Source: CAJGBR01 sp045637425
Lineage (GTDB): Bacteria > Bacteroidota > Bacteroidia > Bacteroidales > Rikenellaceae
DNA length: 64,000 nt
Direction: 5' to 3'
Assembly (NCBI GenBank): GCA_045637425.1
Contig: JAZTZL010000032.1
Location: 62,001 to 126,000 of the forward strand
The number at the start of each line of letters is the position of its first letter. The first letter of the stretch is position 1. Shown here one piece after another: positions 24,833-34,834 of the stretch. The notes under the pieces were generated by a model that was not told the DNA's origin, did no database searches, and was given only the letters and a program-made list of their open reading frames with translations. A program made the position numbers and the translations under genes.

Positions 24833-26542
24833 ATGGTATTACAAATTTTCACGCTAATCGGAGCGTTAGGAATGTTCCTTTATGGAATGAATTTAATGAG
24901 TTCGGGATTGCAAAAGACCGCTGGACACAGACTGCGCAGATTCCTCGAAGCAATGACCTCAAACTCGTTCAAACGAGTAACTACGGGACTCGGCATCACC
25001 GCCCTCATTCAGTCGTCAAGTGCTACAACCGTTATGGTAGTAGGCTTTGTGAATGCGGGCCTTCTGACACTGACTCAGGCTGTCGGAGTAATTATGGGTG
25101 CCAACATTGGTACTACGGTTACAGCGTGGCTGATTTCACTGCTTGGATTCAAAGCTGACATCTCAATACTCGCAGTCCCCCTTATGGCAATCGGCTTTAT
25201 ACTCAGCATCTCGAAAAAAGAAAAGTACAAAAACATCAGCGAATTTATCATCGGTTTTGCACTGTTGTTCTTGGGATTGTCGCTGATGAAAAACTCGGTA
25301 CCCGACCTTAAACAGACCCCCGAAGTCCTCTCGTTCATTACTTCGTGGACTCAATATGGATTCGGCTCGGTATTGATATTCCTTGCTGTAGGTACGATAT
25401 TGACCCTCGTACTGCAATCGTCGAGCGCTACAATGGCCCTAACCCTCATTATGATGAGTTTGGGTTGGATTCCGTTCAGTATGGCCGCAGCAATGGTTTT
25501 GGGTGAAAACATCGGTACTACGATTACTGCCAATATCGCAGCATCGGTCGGCTCGCCAAATGCTCGTCGCGCTGCGCTCTCGCACACACTGTTCAACGTG
25601 TTCGGCGTAATCTGGGCACTGATACTATTCAAGCCGTTCCTCTCACTTGTAGGCGAAATCATCACCTGGTTAGGCTACCCCAACCCGACCCAAATCGTCT
25701 ATGACGGAACAATGAGTGCAGGCTCAGACGACTCAACCGCAGCCCTCTACGGAGTCTCAATGTTGCACACATTGTTCAACACAATCAACACCTGCCTGCT
25801 GGTTGGTTTCACTCCCCTGATTGTGAAGATTGTCACATCTGCTATCAAGGTTAAACCCGAAGTCAGTGAAGAAACATTCAAGTTAAAATATATCAATGCG
25901 GGTCCTATCGGCACCGCTGAATTGGCAGTAAGTCAGGCTCACAACGAAATCATACACTTTGCAGAGACCTCTCGCAAGGGATTCGAACTCATCAAGACTG
26001 CAATCCACGCTGCGACCGAAGAGGAATTTGAAAAGTATCGCAAGAAACTTATCGAATATGAGGAGTTGGCTGACAGAATACAATTCGAAATCGCAAGTTT
26101 TCTGAATGAGATTCCAACAGACAGCATCAGCGAGGATACAAACTCGAGCCTCCGAGCAATGTACAAGATTATCGGCGAATTGGAGAGTCTGGGCGACTCG
26201 GGAGAGGCTATCAGCAGAATTATTGCTCGCCGAAATATCCACCATAAGAAATTTACCGATAAACAGTTAGAACGTATTGATTCGCTCCATTCCGTGGTAG
26301 ACAAGGCCTATGGAATTATGATAAACAATATCATCGCCAAACCTGCAGGACAGGTCGAATTGCGCCGAGCTACCGATTGCGAAAGTGAGATTAACGAGTT
26401 GAGAAATATGCTGCGCGAGGAGGAGATTCTGAAGATTGAAAAGAACGAAACCGACTACCAGAGCAGCGCATACTACATTGACGTTATCTCAGAAATGGAA
26501 CGTATGGGCGACTACATCATCAATGTCTCTGAAGCGCTGTAA
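24833..26542 (+). CDS. Na+/phosphate cotransporter family protein with PhoU-like tail
   Basis: A 569-residue inner-membrane transporter of the NptA/PNaS family. The two inverted repeats each carry the QSSS signature: ALIQSSSATTVMVVGFVNAG (about residue 60) and LVLQSSSATMALTLIMMS (about residue 196), with GANIGTTVTAWL and GENIGTTITANIA after them. About eight hydrophobic segments occupy residues 1-330. The C-terminal 200 residues are helical and PhoU-like (FEKYRKKLIEYEELADRIQ, MYKIIGELESLGDSGEAISRI, SEMERMGDYIINVSEA), a known regulatory tail. It is monocistronic with its own promoter and an unusual leader. Confidence 0.92.
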   Translation: MVLQIFTLIGALGMFLYGMNLMSSGLQKTAGHRLRRFLEAMTSNSFKRVTTGLGITALIQSSSATTVMVVGFVNAGLLTLTQAVGVIMGANIGTTVTAWLISLLGFKADISILAVPLMAIGFILSISKKEKYKNISEFIIGFALLFLGLSLMKNSVPDLKQTPEVLSFITSWTQYGFGSVLIFLAVGTILTLVLQSSSATMALTLIMMSLGWIPFSMAAAMVLGENIGTTITANIAASVGSPNARRAALSHTLFNVFGVIWALILFKPFLSLVGEIITWLGYPNPTQIVYDGTMSAGSDDSTAALYGVSMLHTLFNTINTCLLVGFTPLIVKIVTSAIKVKPEVSEETFKLKYINAGPIGTAELAVSQAHNEIIHFAETSRKGFELIKTAIHAATEEEFEKYRKKLIEYEELADRIQFEIASFLNEIPTDSISEDTNSSLRAMYKIIGELESLGDSGEAISRIIARRNIHHKKFTDKQLERIDSLHSVVDKAYGIMINNIIAKPAGQVELRRATDCESEINELRNMLREEEILKIEKNETDYQSSAYYIDVISEMERMGDYIINVSEAL

Positions 26543-26567
26543 TACATTATGCTGCACAAGATAAGCC

Positions 26568-26600
26568 AGACCCGACAACCGAGTCGGTCTTAGTTTTATC
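26568..26600 (+). terminator. Probable terminator of the Na/Pi cotransporter gene
   Basis: AGACCCGAC (26568-26576) pairs with GTCGGTCT (26583-26590) with one bulge, followed by TAGTTTTAT. Confidence 0.55.
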
Positions 26601-26661
26601 GCATTGTGGTTCAAGGGAAGTTAGTAGTAAGTAGATATTTTATAATCTCGCAGAAAAGTCG

Positions 26662-26669
26662 TAACTTTG
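26662..26669 (+). promoter_or_regulatory. -7 element for the UPF0597 gene
   Basis: TAACTTTG, consensus match, 37 bases before the ATG at 26706. Confidence 0.5.
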
Positions 26670-26705
26670 GGCGATTATTTGACCTAAAAAAACACAGATA
26701 GAGTT

Positions 26706-27992
26706 ATGTTGTCTCAAGAGAGTCGTAAAGAAATTATAGACCTGATTAATCGAGAAGTCGTACCTGCAATGGGTTGCACCGAACCGGCAGCAGTATCACT
26801 TTGTACTGCCAAAGCTGTGGAGACACTCGGTTGCCAGCCGGAAAAAATAGAGGTATTTTTAAGTCCTAATGTACTGAAGAATGCAATGGGTGTAGGTATT
26901 CCCGGAACAGATATGATTGGGTTGCCTATCGCAATTGCGCTGGGAGCAATCGTGGGCAAGAGCGAATACCAACTCGAAGTCCTGAGAGATGTTACACCCG
27001 AATCTGTGTCATTGGGACGCCAAATGATAGACGCAGGCAGAATCAACGTAGGAGTCAAGAACGGCAACTGTGAAACATTGTACATTGAAGCAAAGGTCTC
27101 GACTGGTGAGCAGAGCGCATCTGCAGTAATTTCTGGGGCGCACACCAACTTCACTTATGTAGTCAAGAACGGTGAGGTGTTGTCAGATACGCGCAAACCC
27201 ATAACCGAGTCTACGGAGCGCCCGAGCGTAGAATTGACACTGCAAAAAGTTTGGGAATTTGCGACTGAATCGCCTATCGAGGAACTGAGTTTCATACTCG
27301 AGGCTCGCAGATTGAACAAGGCCGTAGCAGACGAATCGTTGCAAGGTGAATGGGGACACTGTTTGGGTCGCGTGGTAAGAGATAGCCAATATAGTCATAA
27401 AGTCTTGGGCAACACTATATTGTCTAATATGATATACTACACATCGGCAGCCTGTGATGCACGTATGGGCGGAGCAAAAATGCCCGTAATGAGCAACTCT
27501 GGCAGTGGTAATCAGGGTATTGTTTCAACGCTACCCGTCGTGGTTTTTGCGGAAAATAACAATGCAACAGAAGAACAACTTATTCGTGCACTGATATTGT
27601 CTCATCTCACGGTTATCTATATCAAACAAAGTCTGGGCAGACTCTCTGCTCTGTGTGGTTGTGTAGTAGCATCAACGGGTTCGAGTTGTGGCGTAACCTA
27701 CCTGATGGGAGGTGGCTACAAAGAGGTAGCAATGGCTGTGAAGAATATGGTAGCGACACTTACGGGAATGATTTGCGATGGAGCCAAGCCGAGTTGCGCG
27801 CTGAAACTTTCTACGTCTGTATCTACGGCGGTTATGGCAGCGACGATGGCAATGGAGCACCACTGCGTAACCGAGTACGAGGGCATCGTAGACTGCGACG
27901 TAGACAAGTCGATTCTCAACCTGACCAAGATTGGCTCGAAGGGTATGCAGGAGACTGACCGTATGATTCTGAATATTATGACAAATAAATAG
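26706..27992 (+). CDS. UPF0597 family L-cysteine desulfidase / serine dehydratase-like protein
   Basis: A 428-residue cytosolic enzyme of the YhaM/CyuA (UPF0597) family, whose studied members break L-cysteine to pyruvate, ammonia and sulfide using an iron-sulfur cluster. The signature VPAMGCTEPAAVSL (Cys24), NVLKNAMGVGIPGT, MPVMSNSGSGNQGIVSTLPV, CGCVVASTGSSCGVTYLMGG and GMICDGAKPSCALKLSTS are in family order and keep the candidate cluster cysteines. Length is typical. Monocistronic with promoter and terminator. A serine deaminase activity is also possible within the superfamily. Confidence 0.88.
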   Translation: MLSQESRKEIIDLINREVVPAMGCTEPAAVSLCTAKAVETLGCQPEKIEVFLSPNVLKNAMGVGIPGTDMIGLPIAIALGAIVGKSEYQLEVLRDVTPESVSLGRQMIDAGRINVGVKNGNCETLYIEAKVSTGEQSASAVISGAHTNFTYVVKNGEVLSDTRKPITESTERPSVELTLQKVWEFATESPIEELSFILEARRLNKAVADESLQGEWGHCLGRVVRDSQYSHKVLGNTILSNMIYYTSAACDARMGGAKMPVMSNSGSGNQGIVSTLPVVVFAENNNATEEQLIRALILSHLTVIYIKQSLGRLSALCGCVVASTGSSCGVTYLMGGGYKEVAMAVKNMVATLTGMICDGAKPSCALKLSTSVSTAVMAATMAMEHHCVTEYEGIVDCDVDKSILNLTKIGSKGMQETDRMILNIMTNK

Positions 27993-28013
27993 TCAAATCA
28001 TATTTATCAGACA

Positions 28014-28046
28014 AAGGCAATCTCACAATGTAGATTGCCTTTTTTC
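28014..28046 (+). terminator. Terminator of the UPF0597 gene
   Basis: AAGGCAATCT (28014-28023) pairs perfectly with AGATTGCCTT (28032-28041), followed by T-rich sequence. Confidence 0.85.
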
Positions 28047-28126
28047 ATTTCGAACGTGAGCATAATTAAATAGAAACTCGTAACAAAAAACGGTGGTTTC
28101 AAGTAGCCCATCAGACAAAAAAATCG

Positions 28127-28134
28127 TATCTTTG
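28127..28134 (+). promoter_or_regulatory. -7 element for the AddA-like gene
   Basis: TATCTTTG, consensus match, 27 bases before the ATG at 28161. Confidence 0.5.
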
Positions 28135-28160
28135 GGCATTGGAAAACAGGTAATCGAAAA

Positions 28161-31100
28161 ATGGGTAAAGTTCAAATAATCAAAGCATCAGCAGGTTCGG
28201 GAAAGACTTTCCGTTTGGCACTCGAATATGTAACTCGCGTGCTGAGCGAAAACAATCCTCGCCCCGAAAAATACAGACACATCCTGGCCGTAACTTTTAC
28301 AAACAAGGCTACCGAGGAAATGAAACGCCGAATCATCGAAGAGTTGGCAAAACTCGCTGAATGTAAGGAGTCTGAATTTTCAAAAAAGGTCTGCGCTAAT
28401 CTGAATATCCCCATAAACGAGGCAGCGCGCCGCGCAAAAATCGTACTGACAAAGATACTCCACGACTACGCCCATTTCACGGTACTCACGATTGACAAGT
28501 TTTTCCAGAGAATTGTGCGGTCATTCACACACGAACTCGGACAGGACATCAACTACACGATAGAATTGCAGAGCAACCAAATCGTAGAACGTGCTGTAGA
28601 TATGCTCTTTGACGAAACAGCACAGAATGCCGAATTCAAAAGTTGGCTGTCGGAATACATCGAAGAGCGAATTGCAGACAACAAAGGGTGGAATCCACGT
28701 TCGGAGTTCATAAAATTGGGAGAAGAGTTGTTCAAACAATCGGAATCACACTCTAACACACTGACCAAGAGTATTATAAAGAGACAAATCAAATGTCTTG
28801 AGGCCGATATTTCGAAACTGAAAGCCGGAGTACAAAAGTTAGCAAACGAACTGCTGGAAAATATCCGCAGTACAGGAGCCACTCCCCCGGACGACTTCTA
28901 CCGAGGTGCAACAGGGTTTATGAACTACTTTGTAAAGGTGGCTAACGGAAACATCTCAATGCCAAGCGACTCGGTACACAAAACAGTCTCCGAAGGAACA
29001 AACTGGGTAAAAAAAGATTCTCCGCATAAAGCGACTGTGGAGTTAAATTTCAATATCTGGCAGGCAAAAATGCTTGATATATTTAAGGATATCAAGCCGA
29101 TAGTGAAAACCGAACAAACACTGAAAGTCGTCAAACAAAACTACCGCACCTTTGCCGTACTGCCAGACATAAGAAAAACGCTCGATCGTTATTGTCAAGA
29201 GAATTCGATATTGCCTATCGCTGACACAAATAAAATTATCGAGGGGTTAGTCAATAATAACGATGCACCGTTCATCTATGAAAAGACTGGAAATACCTTT
29301 ACAGACTATATGCTTGATGAGTTTCAGGACACCTCAGCTGAGCAGTGGAACAATTTCAAACCACTGATACACAACGCTGTCTCGCAGAGCGACCAATGTA
29401 ACGTACTGCTCGTAGGCGACGTAAAGCAATCCATTTACAGGTGGCGCGGCGGTGACTGGAGTCTGTTGGCGAATCAGGTCGAACAGCAATTTGATACCGT
29501 TTCCGAGCCACTTGAAGAGAACTACCGTAGTGAAGATATAGTCATTCAATTCAACAATAAACTGATTAAAAGCAACTTAAAAGGCACAGAGTCAGAACCG
29601 AATCAACTGGGAATAAACTCTGTACTTAATTCAATGCTCGACGAGGCACGGGAACAGGGTTCAATCACCGAACAGTTGTACACAGAACTTATAGACATAA
29701 CCGACAATGCCTACCGAGGACACGAACAGAAACTGCCCACAAAAAAGAGTCTGGGCAAGGGATATGTATCGGTCTGCTGTCGTGACACACAACAGTCTGT
29801 TGATGAGTCGGACAACGGCATCGGGTATGTAATCGAATGCATTGAAGATGCCCAGCAACGTGGCATCAAGGCATCGCAAATTGCGATACTTGTCCGCAAG
29901 AATGGTGAGGCAAATGAGGTAGCTACTGCACTGCTCAAGTACAAATCCGAACACCCCGAATCGCCCTATGTTTATGACATTGTAACTCAGGAGGCGCTGC
30001 TGTTGAAACACTCGCCCGCGGTGAAGTTCGTAATAGCAACATTCAGCTATATGAACGATTCAGAAGATTTGGTGAGCCGAGAGATTTTTTATGAATTCTC
30101 GAAATTTGATGAATCTCAATGCGATGCACTATTCCTCAAGTTGCGCAAGATGACTCCGATAAAGGCAATCGACGCAATAATCAAGGCAGTCCCTGAATTG
30201 GTTCAACCGCAACATATACCCTACATTCAGGCGCTGCACGACAATATTATAGGATTTTCGAATCGCAACACACCCGACACTGCCGAGTTTCTCAAGTGGT
30301 GGTCGGACAACTGCGAAAAGATGTCCATCACCGTATCGGGCGAACTAAATGCCATAAACATTTTGACAATACACAAGGCTAAAGGTCTGCAATACAAAGC
30401 AGTGATCATTCCGTTCTGCAATTGGCAGGTAACACCTATGACCAATTCTATTATCTGGAGTCAGGCAGACGACACTCAAGCTCACGACCTGGGTAAGGTA
30501 CCCGTATCGTTTAATTCGGCTATGGCTCAATCGCACTACTCGGAGGATTACTATCGCGAAATGGTGAGCAGTTACATCGACAACCTCAACCTGCTTTATG
30601 TAGCTATAACACGAGCTGAATTCGAACTATATATGATGTTGCCAATGGAGAGTGACAGAAATCGCATATCAGCATTCATAACACAGGCATTCAAGCAAGA
30701 TGGCGAGGGAGTTTCGATTGGCTCGCTTAAAGGGAACATTAATGTTCGAGGAAACGACATCGTGTATGAATTCGGCACGAAATATTCGGAAGAAGATGAG
30801 CTTACATCAGAATCAGAAGACAAGAAAATTGTAAAATTGAATGTAGACACCTATCCTACAATAGACTCGGCAAAGAAGGTAAAAATAAGCGCCACTGCAG
30901 AGTATCTACTTGACAAAGATGGAGTAAATCACACGCCACGCTACTATGGTAATTTGATGCACTCGATACTCGAGCATATTGACCACTACTCGGAATTGGA
31001 TTGCACGATAGCAGATTTTGTCCGCAAGGGCAAAATTTCCGAACACGACGGCGAACGCATTAAGCAGATGTTGAAAAAGGCATTGAATTCGCCATTGGCT

Positions 31101-31373
31101 CGGGAGTGGTTCTCTGAAAAGTGGCCTACGATAAAATCGGAAATCAATATTATTTCTCCGCAGAGCGACAAGCTGCAACGCCCCGACCGAGTTATGATTC
31201 AAGGCAATAGCGTTGTAGTCGTCGATTACAAATTCGGCTCCGACATCAAAAGACACAAACAATACACAGACAAGATTTCGAGCTATATGAAGTCGTTGCG
31301 CGAGATGGGCTATTCAGATGTTCGCGGCTATATCTGGTACGTCGTATTAGATAGTATTTCAGAGGTTAAGTAG
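28161..31373 (+). CDS. addA: AddA-like helicase-nuclease (UvrD/RecB family)
   Basis: A 1070-residue superfamily 1A helicase with a C-terminal RecB-type nuclease, the AddA-like subunit of the enzyme that resects double-strand breaks for recombination. Walker A is ASAGSGKT (residues 9-16), then AVTFTNKATEEMK (Ia), LDEFQDTSAEQW (II), LVGDVKQSIYRWRGGD (III), EENYRSED (IV), ILTIHKAKGLQYKAVIIPF (V) and LLYVAITRAEFEL (VI). The nuclease shows GNLMHSILEHID, RPDRVMIQ and VVDYKFG (Asp1022, Lys1024), the GhxxH/D/DYK pattern. Its AddB-like partner is about 6 kb downstream at 37510. The gene has its own promoter; rsmD converges on its end. Confidence 0.9.
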   Translation: MGKVQIIKASAGSGKTFRLALEYVTRVLSENNPRPEKYRHILAVTFTNKATEEMKRRIIEELAKLAECKESEFSKKVCANLNIPINEAARRAKIVLTKILHDYAHFTVLTIDKFFQRIVRSFTHELGQDINYTIELQSNQIVERAVDMLFDETAQNAEFKSWLSEYIEERIADNKGWNPRSEFIKLGEELFKQSESHSNTLTKSIIKRQIKCLEADISKLKAGVQKLANELLENIRSTGATPPDDFYRGATGFMNYFVKVANGNISMPSDSVHKTVSEGTNWVKKDSPHKATVELNFNIWQAKMLDIFKDIKPIVKTEQTLKVVKQNYRTFAVLPDIRKTLDRYCQENSILPIADTNKIIEGLVNNNDAPFIYEKTGNTFTDYMLDEFQDTSAEQWNNFKPLIHNAVSQSDQCNVLLVGDVKQSIYRWRGGDWSLLANQVEQQFDTVSEPLEENYRSEDIVIQFNNKLIKSNLKGTESEPNQLGINSVLNSMLDEAREQGSITEQLYTELIDITDNAYRGHEQKLPTKKSLGKGYVSVCCRDTQQSVDESDNGIGYVIECIEDAQQRGIKASQIAILVRKNGEANEVATALLKYKSEHPESPYVYDIVTQEALLLKHSPAVKFVIATFSYMNDSEDLVSREIFYEFSKFDESQCDALFLKLRKMTPIKAIDAIIKAVPELVQPQHIPYIQALHDNIIGFSNRNTPDTAEFLKWWSDNCEKMSITVSGELNAINILTIHKAKGLQYKAVIIPFCNWQVTPMTNSIIWSQADDTQAHDLGKVPVSFNSAMAQSHYSEDYYREMVSSYIDNLNLLYVAITRAEFELYMMLPMESDRNRISAFITQAFKQDGEGVSIGSLKGNINVRGNDIVYEFGTKYSEEDELTSESEDKKIVKLNVDTYPTIDSAKKVKISATAEYLLDKDGVNHTPRYYGNLMHSILEHIDHYSELDCTIADFVRKGKISEHDGERIKQMLKKALNSPLAREWFSEKWPTIKSEINIISPQSDKLQRPDRVMIQGNSVVVVDYKFGSDIKRHKQYTDKISSYMKSLREMGYSDVRGYIWYVVLDSISEVK

Positions 31374-31414
31374 CGTGCCACCTGATTATGCTTCTCGGGG
31401 AGCACATCTGACTA

Positions 31415-31999
31415 CTACTCAGCCTGAACATCTGCTTGCTCTTCAGGCTGCAAATCATCAGCACCAAAAAGTTTGAAAATCGAGAAATTAACGCTACCGT
31501 AAGTTCTTCTCTCGCAGAAGTTTGGGTGTTCCCAGAAGTTGTGCGCAGCCGAATGTTCGAAAATCAGCAAACCGCCATCTTTCAACACATTGGCATCAAA
31601 AATCTGCTGAGGCAACTCTGCAATACCAGGCATATCATATGGAGCATCAGCAAATACGATATCGAATTTTCTGCGACACGATTTCAGATAGAGGTGTACA
31701 TTTGCGTTTACTGCGTGAATTTGGTTTAGTTGCAACTTACGTGCAGTTTCGGCAATGAACGAATGGTGCAGCGCATTAATCTCGACCGAAGTTACAGATT
31801 TAGCTCCGCGCGATGCGAACTCGTAACTGATTGAACCTGTACCCGAAAACAAATCCAACACGTCCATTTCGCTGAAATCGTAGCGATTGCCTAAAATATT
31901 AAACAAATTCTCTTTTGCAAAATCTGTTGTCGGACGAGCCTTCAATTTTTTCGGCGGAACAATGGTCCGACCTCTGCACTTACCACTAATTATTCTCAT
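31415..31999 (-). CDS. rsmD: 16S rRNA (guanine966-N2)-methyltransferase
   Basis: RsmD methylates G966 of 16S rRNA using SAM, during 30S assembly. The 194-residue product starts MRIISGKCRGRTIV, the typical substrate-binding start, followed by RPTTDFAKENLFNIL. The SAM-binding motif I is VLDLFSGTGSISYEFASRGA, and motif IV is FADAPYDMP (a DPPY variant). An acidic C-terminal tail (ADDLQPEEQADVQAE) extends beyond the usual end. It overlaps the DUF3822 gene by 4 bases, an arrangement common in Bacteroidetes. Confidence 0.94.
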   Translation of the reverse strand: MRIISGKCRGRTIVPPKKLKARPTTDFAKENLFNILGNRYDFSEMDVLDLFSGTGSISYEFASRGAKSVTSVEINALHHSFIAETARKLQLNQIHAVNANVHLYLKSCRRKFDIVFADAPYDMPGIAELPQQIFDANVLKDGGLLIFEHSAAHNFWEHPNFCERRTYGSVNFSIFKLFGADDLQPEEQADVQAE

Positions 32000-32715
32000 A
32001 TATTACCAATAACCAAATTATTATATTCAGGATTTTCCACTCCGTCGATTCTGTCCGTAGCAATATCTTCCACGAACTCGCTCAGGAGTGCGTAACACTC
32101 AGCCGACCCAAGTCCCCAGATTCTAACCGCTCCACTACTTGCAAGATATTGTTGCTCAAGAGTTTTAGCAATAAACAGAATCTCATCATTGTTTGCCACG
32201 GGGTATATTTCGGCCATTTCCAATCTACCATCTATATGCATAGTCACAGCCAATGTTCGCGCACTCATATTGAGCAACACTACCCTACCCGAGCGAAATT
32301 GCTTACCCTTCGCACGCAGCAAGTTCAGTTGCAACAGATGATACACAGGCACTTTATAGCTCTTCAACCACTCGGCACACTCTCTTTCGACGGCCATTAC
32401 CGTGATTACGCCATCGACAGCCGAAGATACCAACACCTCTTGATTTGCAGTCGGGTAGATACCCACTGCCTCGAGGAATAGATTTCGGTTCGAGTAGTCA
32501 AATAATTTTTCAGGCACTGCCGTAGCCAGAGGTGTTGCCAAAACAATACACCCAGGCACGCCCTCCACTCGGTCATCTGCGGACAATTTATCCACATTGA
32601 GCAGCACGCCCGTGTCCGTTAATCTAGCAAAAAGACGTCCATTCTCATCAATCAGAACGGACGTCTTTATTACTTTGGATTTAGGCTTATTCTCAGATGA
32701 ATAAACAGTTTCCAT
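31996..32715 (-). CDS. DUF3822 family protein
   Basis: A 239-residue soluble protein matching the Bacteroidetes DUF3822 family, which has an actin-like ATPase-type layout of two similar halves but no proven activity. Visible features are KVIKTSVLIDENGRLFARLTD, VFDYSNRNLFLEA-like middle (KLFDYSNRNLFLEAVG), VVLLNMSARTLAVTMHIDGRLEMAEIYP and a C-terminal helix. It is coupled to rsmD by a 4-base overlap and follows the 215-residue gene by 2 bases, so the three form an operon. A role alongside rRNA methylation is suggested only by this conserved neighbourhood. Confidence 0.82.
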   Translation of the reverse strand: METVYSSENKPKSKVIKTSVLIDENGRLFARLTDTGVLLNVDKLSADDRVEGVPGCIVLATPLATAVPEKLFDYSNRNLFLEAVGIYPTANQEVLVSSAVDGVITVMAVERECAEWLKSYKVPVYHLLQLNLLRAKGKQFRSGRVVLLNMSARTLAVTMHIDGRLEMAEIYPVANNDEILFIAKTLEQQYLASSGAVRIWGLGSAECYALLSEFVEDIATDRIDGVENPEYNNLVIGNI

Positions 32716-32717
32716 TA

Positions 32718-33365
32718 TTATTCCCAGTTACCTGCGTCATTTGTTGATTCGGTCAACGAACCCACTTTCAAACCTTTATAGCGTTCGGTTCTCTTGCGGT
32801 CGTCGAGAAGATTGATAACATCTTGACGATATTTGATTGTATCGAGGAAAGTGATATACGGAGCCTTAGCCTCAAACACAGGGATAACGACTTGAGATTC
32901 TGTAGTCAAGAATGCAGCGTCCATAATGAACTCTGTATTGTTAGAGAACGGGATATAACGCAAATTCATAATTTCTTCGTCTGTGAGTTTACGTTCTCTG
33001 AGGGCTTTGTCTTTAGAGTTAACAACTACGAAAGCAGTATCCTTAACCGCAACTTTGAATTTTTCGCGAGTAACCTTACCTTGAGCAACTGCCAATGAGT
33101 CGTCATCAGAACCAATTGCACGTTCGTAAGTCAGCGAGTCGTTCATTACAAATGCAATCAAAGTGTCAAAACTTGCAACATAGCGTTGGTGAACACGTTT
33201 GAATGCTTGTTGTGCAGAACGAATGTCTTTAAGACGTTGAACCACTTCGGCTTCGCGAGCCTGACGTTCTTTAGAAAAGCGTTCGGGAGCCATAATGCCA
33301 TCATAGAGCATATATGCAAATCCCAAAATTGCGAGAGGCAAAATAATCTTTAATGCTTTTTTCAT
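32718..33365 (-). CDS. Membrane-anchored hypothetical protein (215 aa)
   Basis: One N-terminal membrane segment (IILPLAILGFAYMLYDGIM), then a basic helix with AEVVQRLKDIRSAQQAFKRVHQRYVASFDTLIAF. That helix-plus-tail layout recalls pseudopilins, where a hydrophobic N-terminus is followed by an R-x-x-L-x-x-x helix, but there is no prepilin peptidase site. The rest is mixed with no motif (LRYIPFSNNTEFIMDAAFL, VFEAKAPYITFLDTIKYR). It is the first gene of the DUF3822-rsmD operon and diverges from the helicase gene with only 47 bases between starts. Confidence 0.7.
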   Translation of the reverse strand: MKKALKIILPLAILGFAYMLYDGIMAPERFSKERQAREAEVVQRLKDIRSAQQAFKRVHQRYVASFDTLIAFVMNDSLTYERAIGSDDDSLAVAQGKVTREKFKVAVKDTAFVVVNSKDKALRERKLTDEEIMNLRYIPFSNNTEFIMDAAFLTTESQVVIPVFEAKAPYITFLDTIKYRQDVINLLDDRKRTERYKGLKVGSLTESTNDAGNWE

Positions 33366-33412
33366 TATTTTTTTAATTAAGTTTGTACTCTAAAAATGAA
33401 ACAGAGGTTACT

Positions 33413-34831
33413 ATGATTTCGAAACATATTTCGACCCAAATTTACAACGAATTTGGTTTTGAAACAACTTTTGACCAAAAAAAATTAATAGAATCTTTAT
33501 CCGAGTTCATTTGTGAATCTTCGGAAGGGTGTATTTTCATCTTAAACGGATATGCCGGAACGGGCAAAACCACGCTACTCGGAGCCTTAGTTCGCACGCT
33601 TAAACATTTGAAAATCAACACCGTTTTAATGGCACCAACGGGACGGGCTGCGAAGGTGCTGAGCCAGCACGCCGAGTCGCAGGCGCTGACCATTCACAAA
33701 AAAATTTATCGACAAAAAAAGTTCGAAGGAGATGATTCGCGATTCGATTTGAGTCCCAATCGACACAAAAATACAATATTCATTGTCGATGAAGCGTCGA
33801 TGTTATCGAACGCATCAGGCGAAAACAGAATGTTCGGCAGCGGTTGTTTGCTCGACGATTTGATAAAATATATCAATAGCGGAGTCGATTGCCGACTGAT
33901 TCTTGTGGGCGACCAAGCTCAGCTGCCACCTATGGGACTTGAGTCGAGTCCGGCGCTCGACCCTGTGACTATGGGCTATTACGGAGATGTCTGCTACGGC
34001 ACGATGACCGACGTCGTGAGGCAGGAGAGCGATTCAGGAATATTGTTCAATGCGACACTTGTGCGCTGTATGATAGAGGCAGGCATTCAGGATATTCCGA
34101 TGTTCCGACTCACCCTGCCGCAGATTAAGGCTGTCGAGGGACACGAACTGAACGAATGTCTCGAAGATGCCTATTCGAAATGGGGTGCTGACGGTGTAAT
34201 TGTGATTACTCGTTCAAATCGCCGTGCAAACCGATTCAACCAGGCAATACGCAACCACATTCTCCAACGCGAAGAGGAGGTTTCATCTGGTGATATGCTG
34301 ATGATTGTAAAGAACAATTACCACTATGTAGAGAATGACCCCGATACAGAGTTGGAATTTATTGCTAACGGAGATATTGCTCGAGTAAAGCGCATCAGAC
34401 GATATGAAGAGCAGTTCGGATTCAGATTCGCGGACGTTACGTTGACCTTCCCCGACTATGACGATTATGAACTCGACTGCAAGATAATACTCGACACACT
34501 GCACAGCGAGTCGCCATCGCTGACCCAAGACCAATCGCGCTCGCTCTTTTTCGCAATCGAACAGGACTACGCCCACATCACAGCAAAGAGCAAACGCTAT
34601 AAGGCTATTCGCGAAGATGCCTACTACAATGCACTACAGGTGAAGTTTGCCTATTCTGTAACTTGTCATAAAGCACAAGGCGGACAATGGCCTTGTGTAT
34701 TTGTGGATAAGATGTTGTTCGGCGACGAAGAAATCTCAACCGATCTGATGAGATGGTTGTACACTGCATTGACCCGAGCTACCGAGCAACTATATCTGAT
34801 TAACTTCGACGAGCGTTTTTTTGAGGAATAA
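33413..34831 (+). CDS. RecD-like ATP-dependent DNA helicase
   Basis: A 472-residue superfamily 1B helicase starting at the ATG at 33413 (MISKHISTQIYNEFG). A TTG at 33383 would add ten residues but is not supported by family starts. Motifs: Walker A LNGYAGTGKTTLL, MAPTGRAAKVLS, Walker B-like FIVDEASMLSN, LVGDQAQLPPM, and the C-terminal UvrD-type FAYSVTCHKAQGGQWPCVFV and RWLYTALTRATEQLYLI. It lacks the long N-terminal domain of RecD2. It lies between the AddA-like and AddB-like genes, so a repair role is likely. It is convergent with folC (3-base gap). Confidence 0.88.
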   Translation: MISKHISTQIYNEFGFETTFDQKKLIESLSEFICESSEGCIFILNGYAGTGKTTLLGALVRTLKHLKINTVLMAPTGRAAKVLSQHAESQALTIHKKIYRQKKFEGDDSRFDLSPNRHKNTIFIVDEASMLSNASGENRMFGSGCLLDDLIKYINSGVDCRLILVGDQAQLPPMGLESSPALDPVTMGYYGDVCYGTMTDVVRQESDSGILFNATLVRCMIEAGIQDIPMFRLTLPQIKAVEGHELNECLEDAYSKWGADGVIVITRSNRRANRFNQAIRNHILQREEEVSSGDMLMIVKNNYHYVENDPDTELEFIANGDIARVKRIRRYEEQFGFRFADVTLTFPDYDDYELDCKIILDTLHSESPSLTQDQSRSLFFAIEQDYAHITAKSKRYKAIREDAYYNALQVKFAYSVTCHKAQGGQWPCVFVDKMLFGDEEISTDLMRWLYTALTRATEQLYLINFDERFFEE

Positions 34832-34834
34832 CTG

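Noticed and set aside
24666..24857. 63-codon open frame in the Na/Pi cotransporter leader
   Set aside because: It overlaps the leader hairpin and the start of the transporter gene and lacks gene-like codon use; better explained as structured leader.
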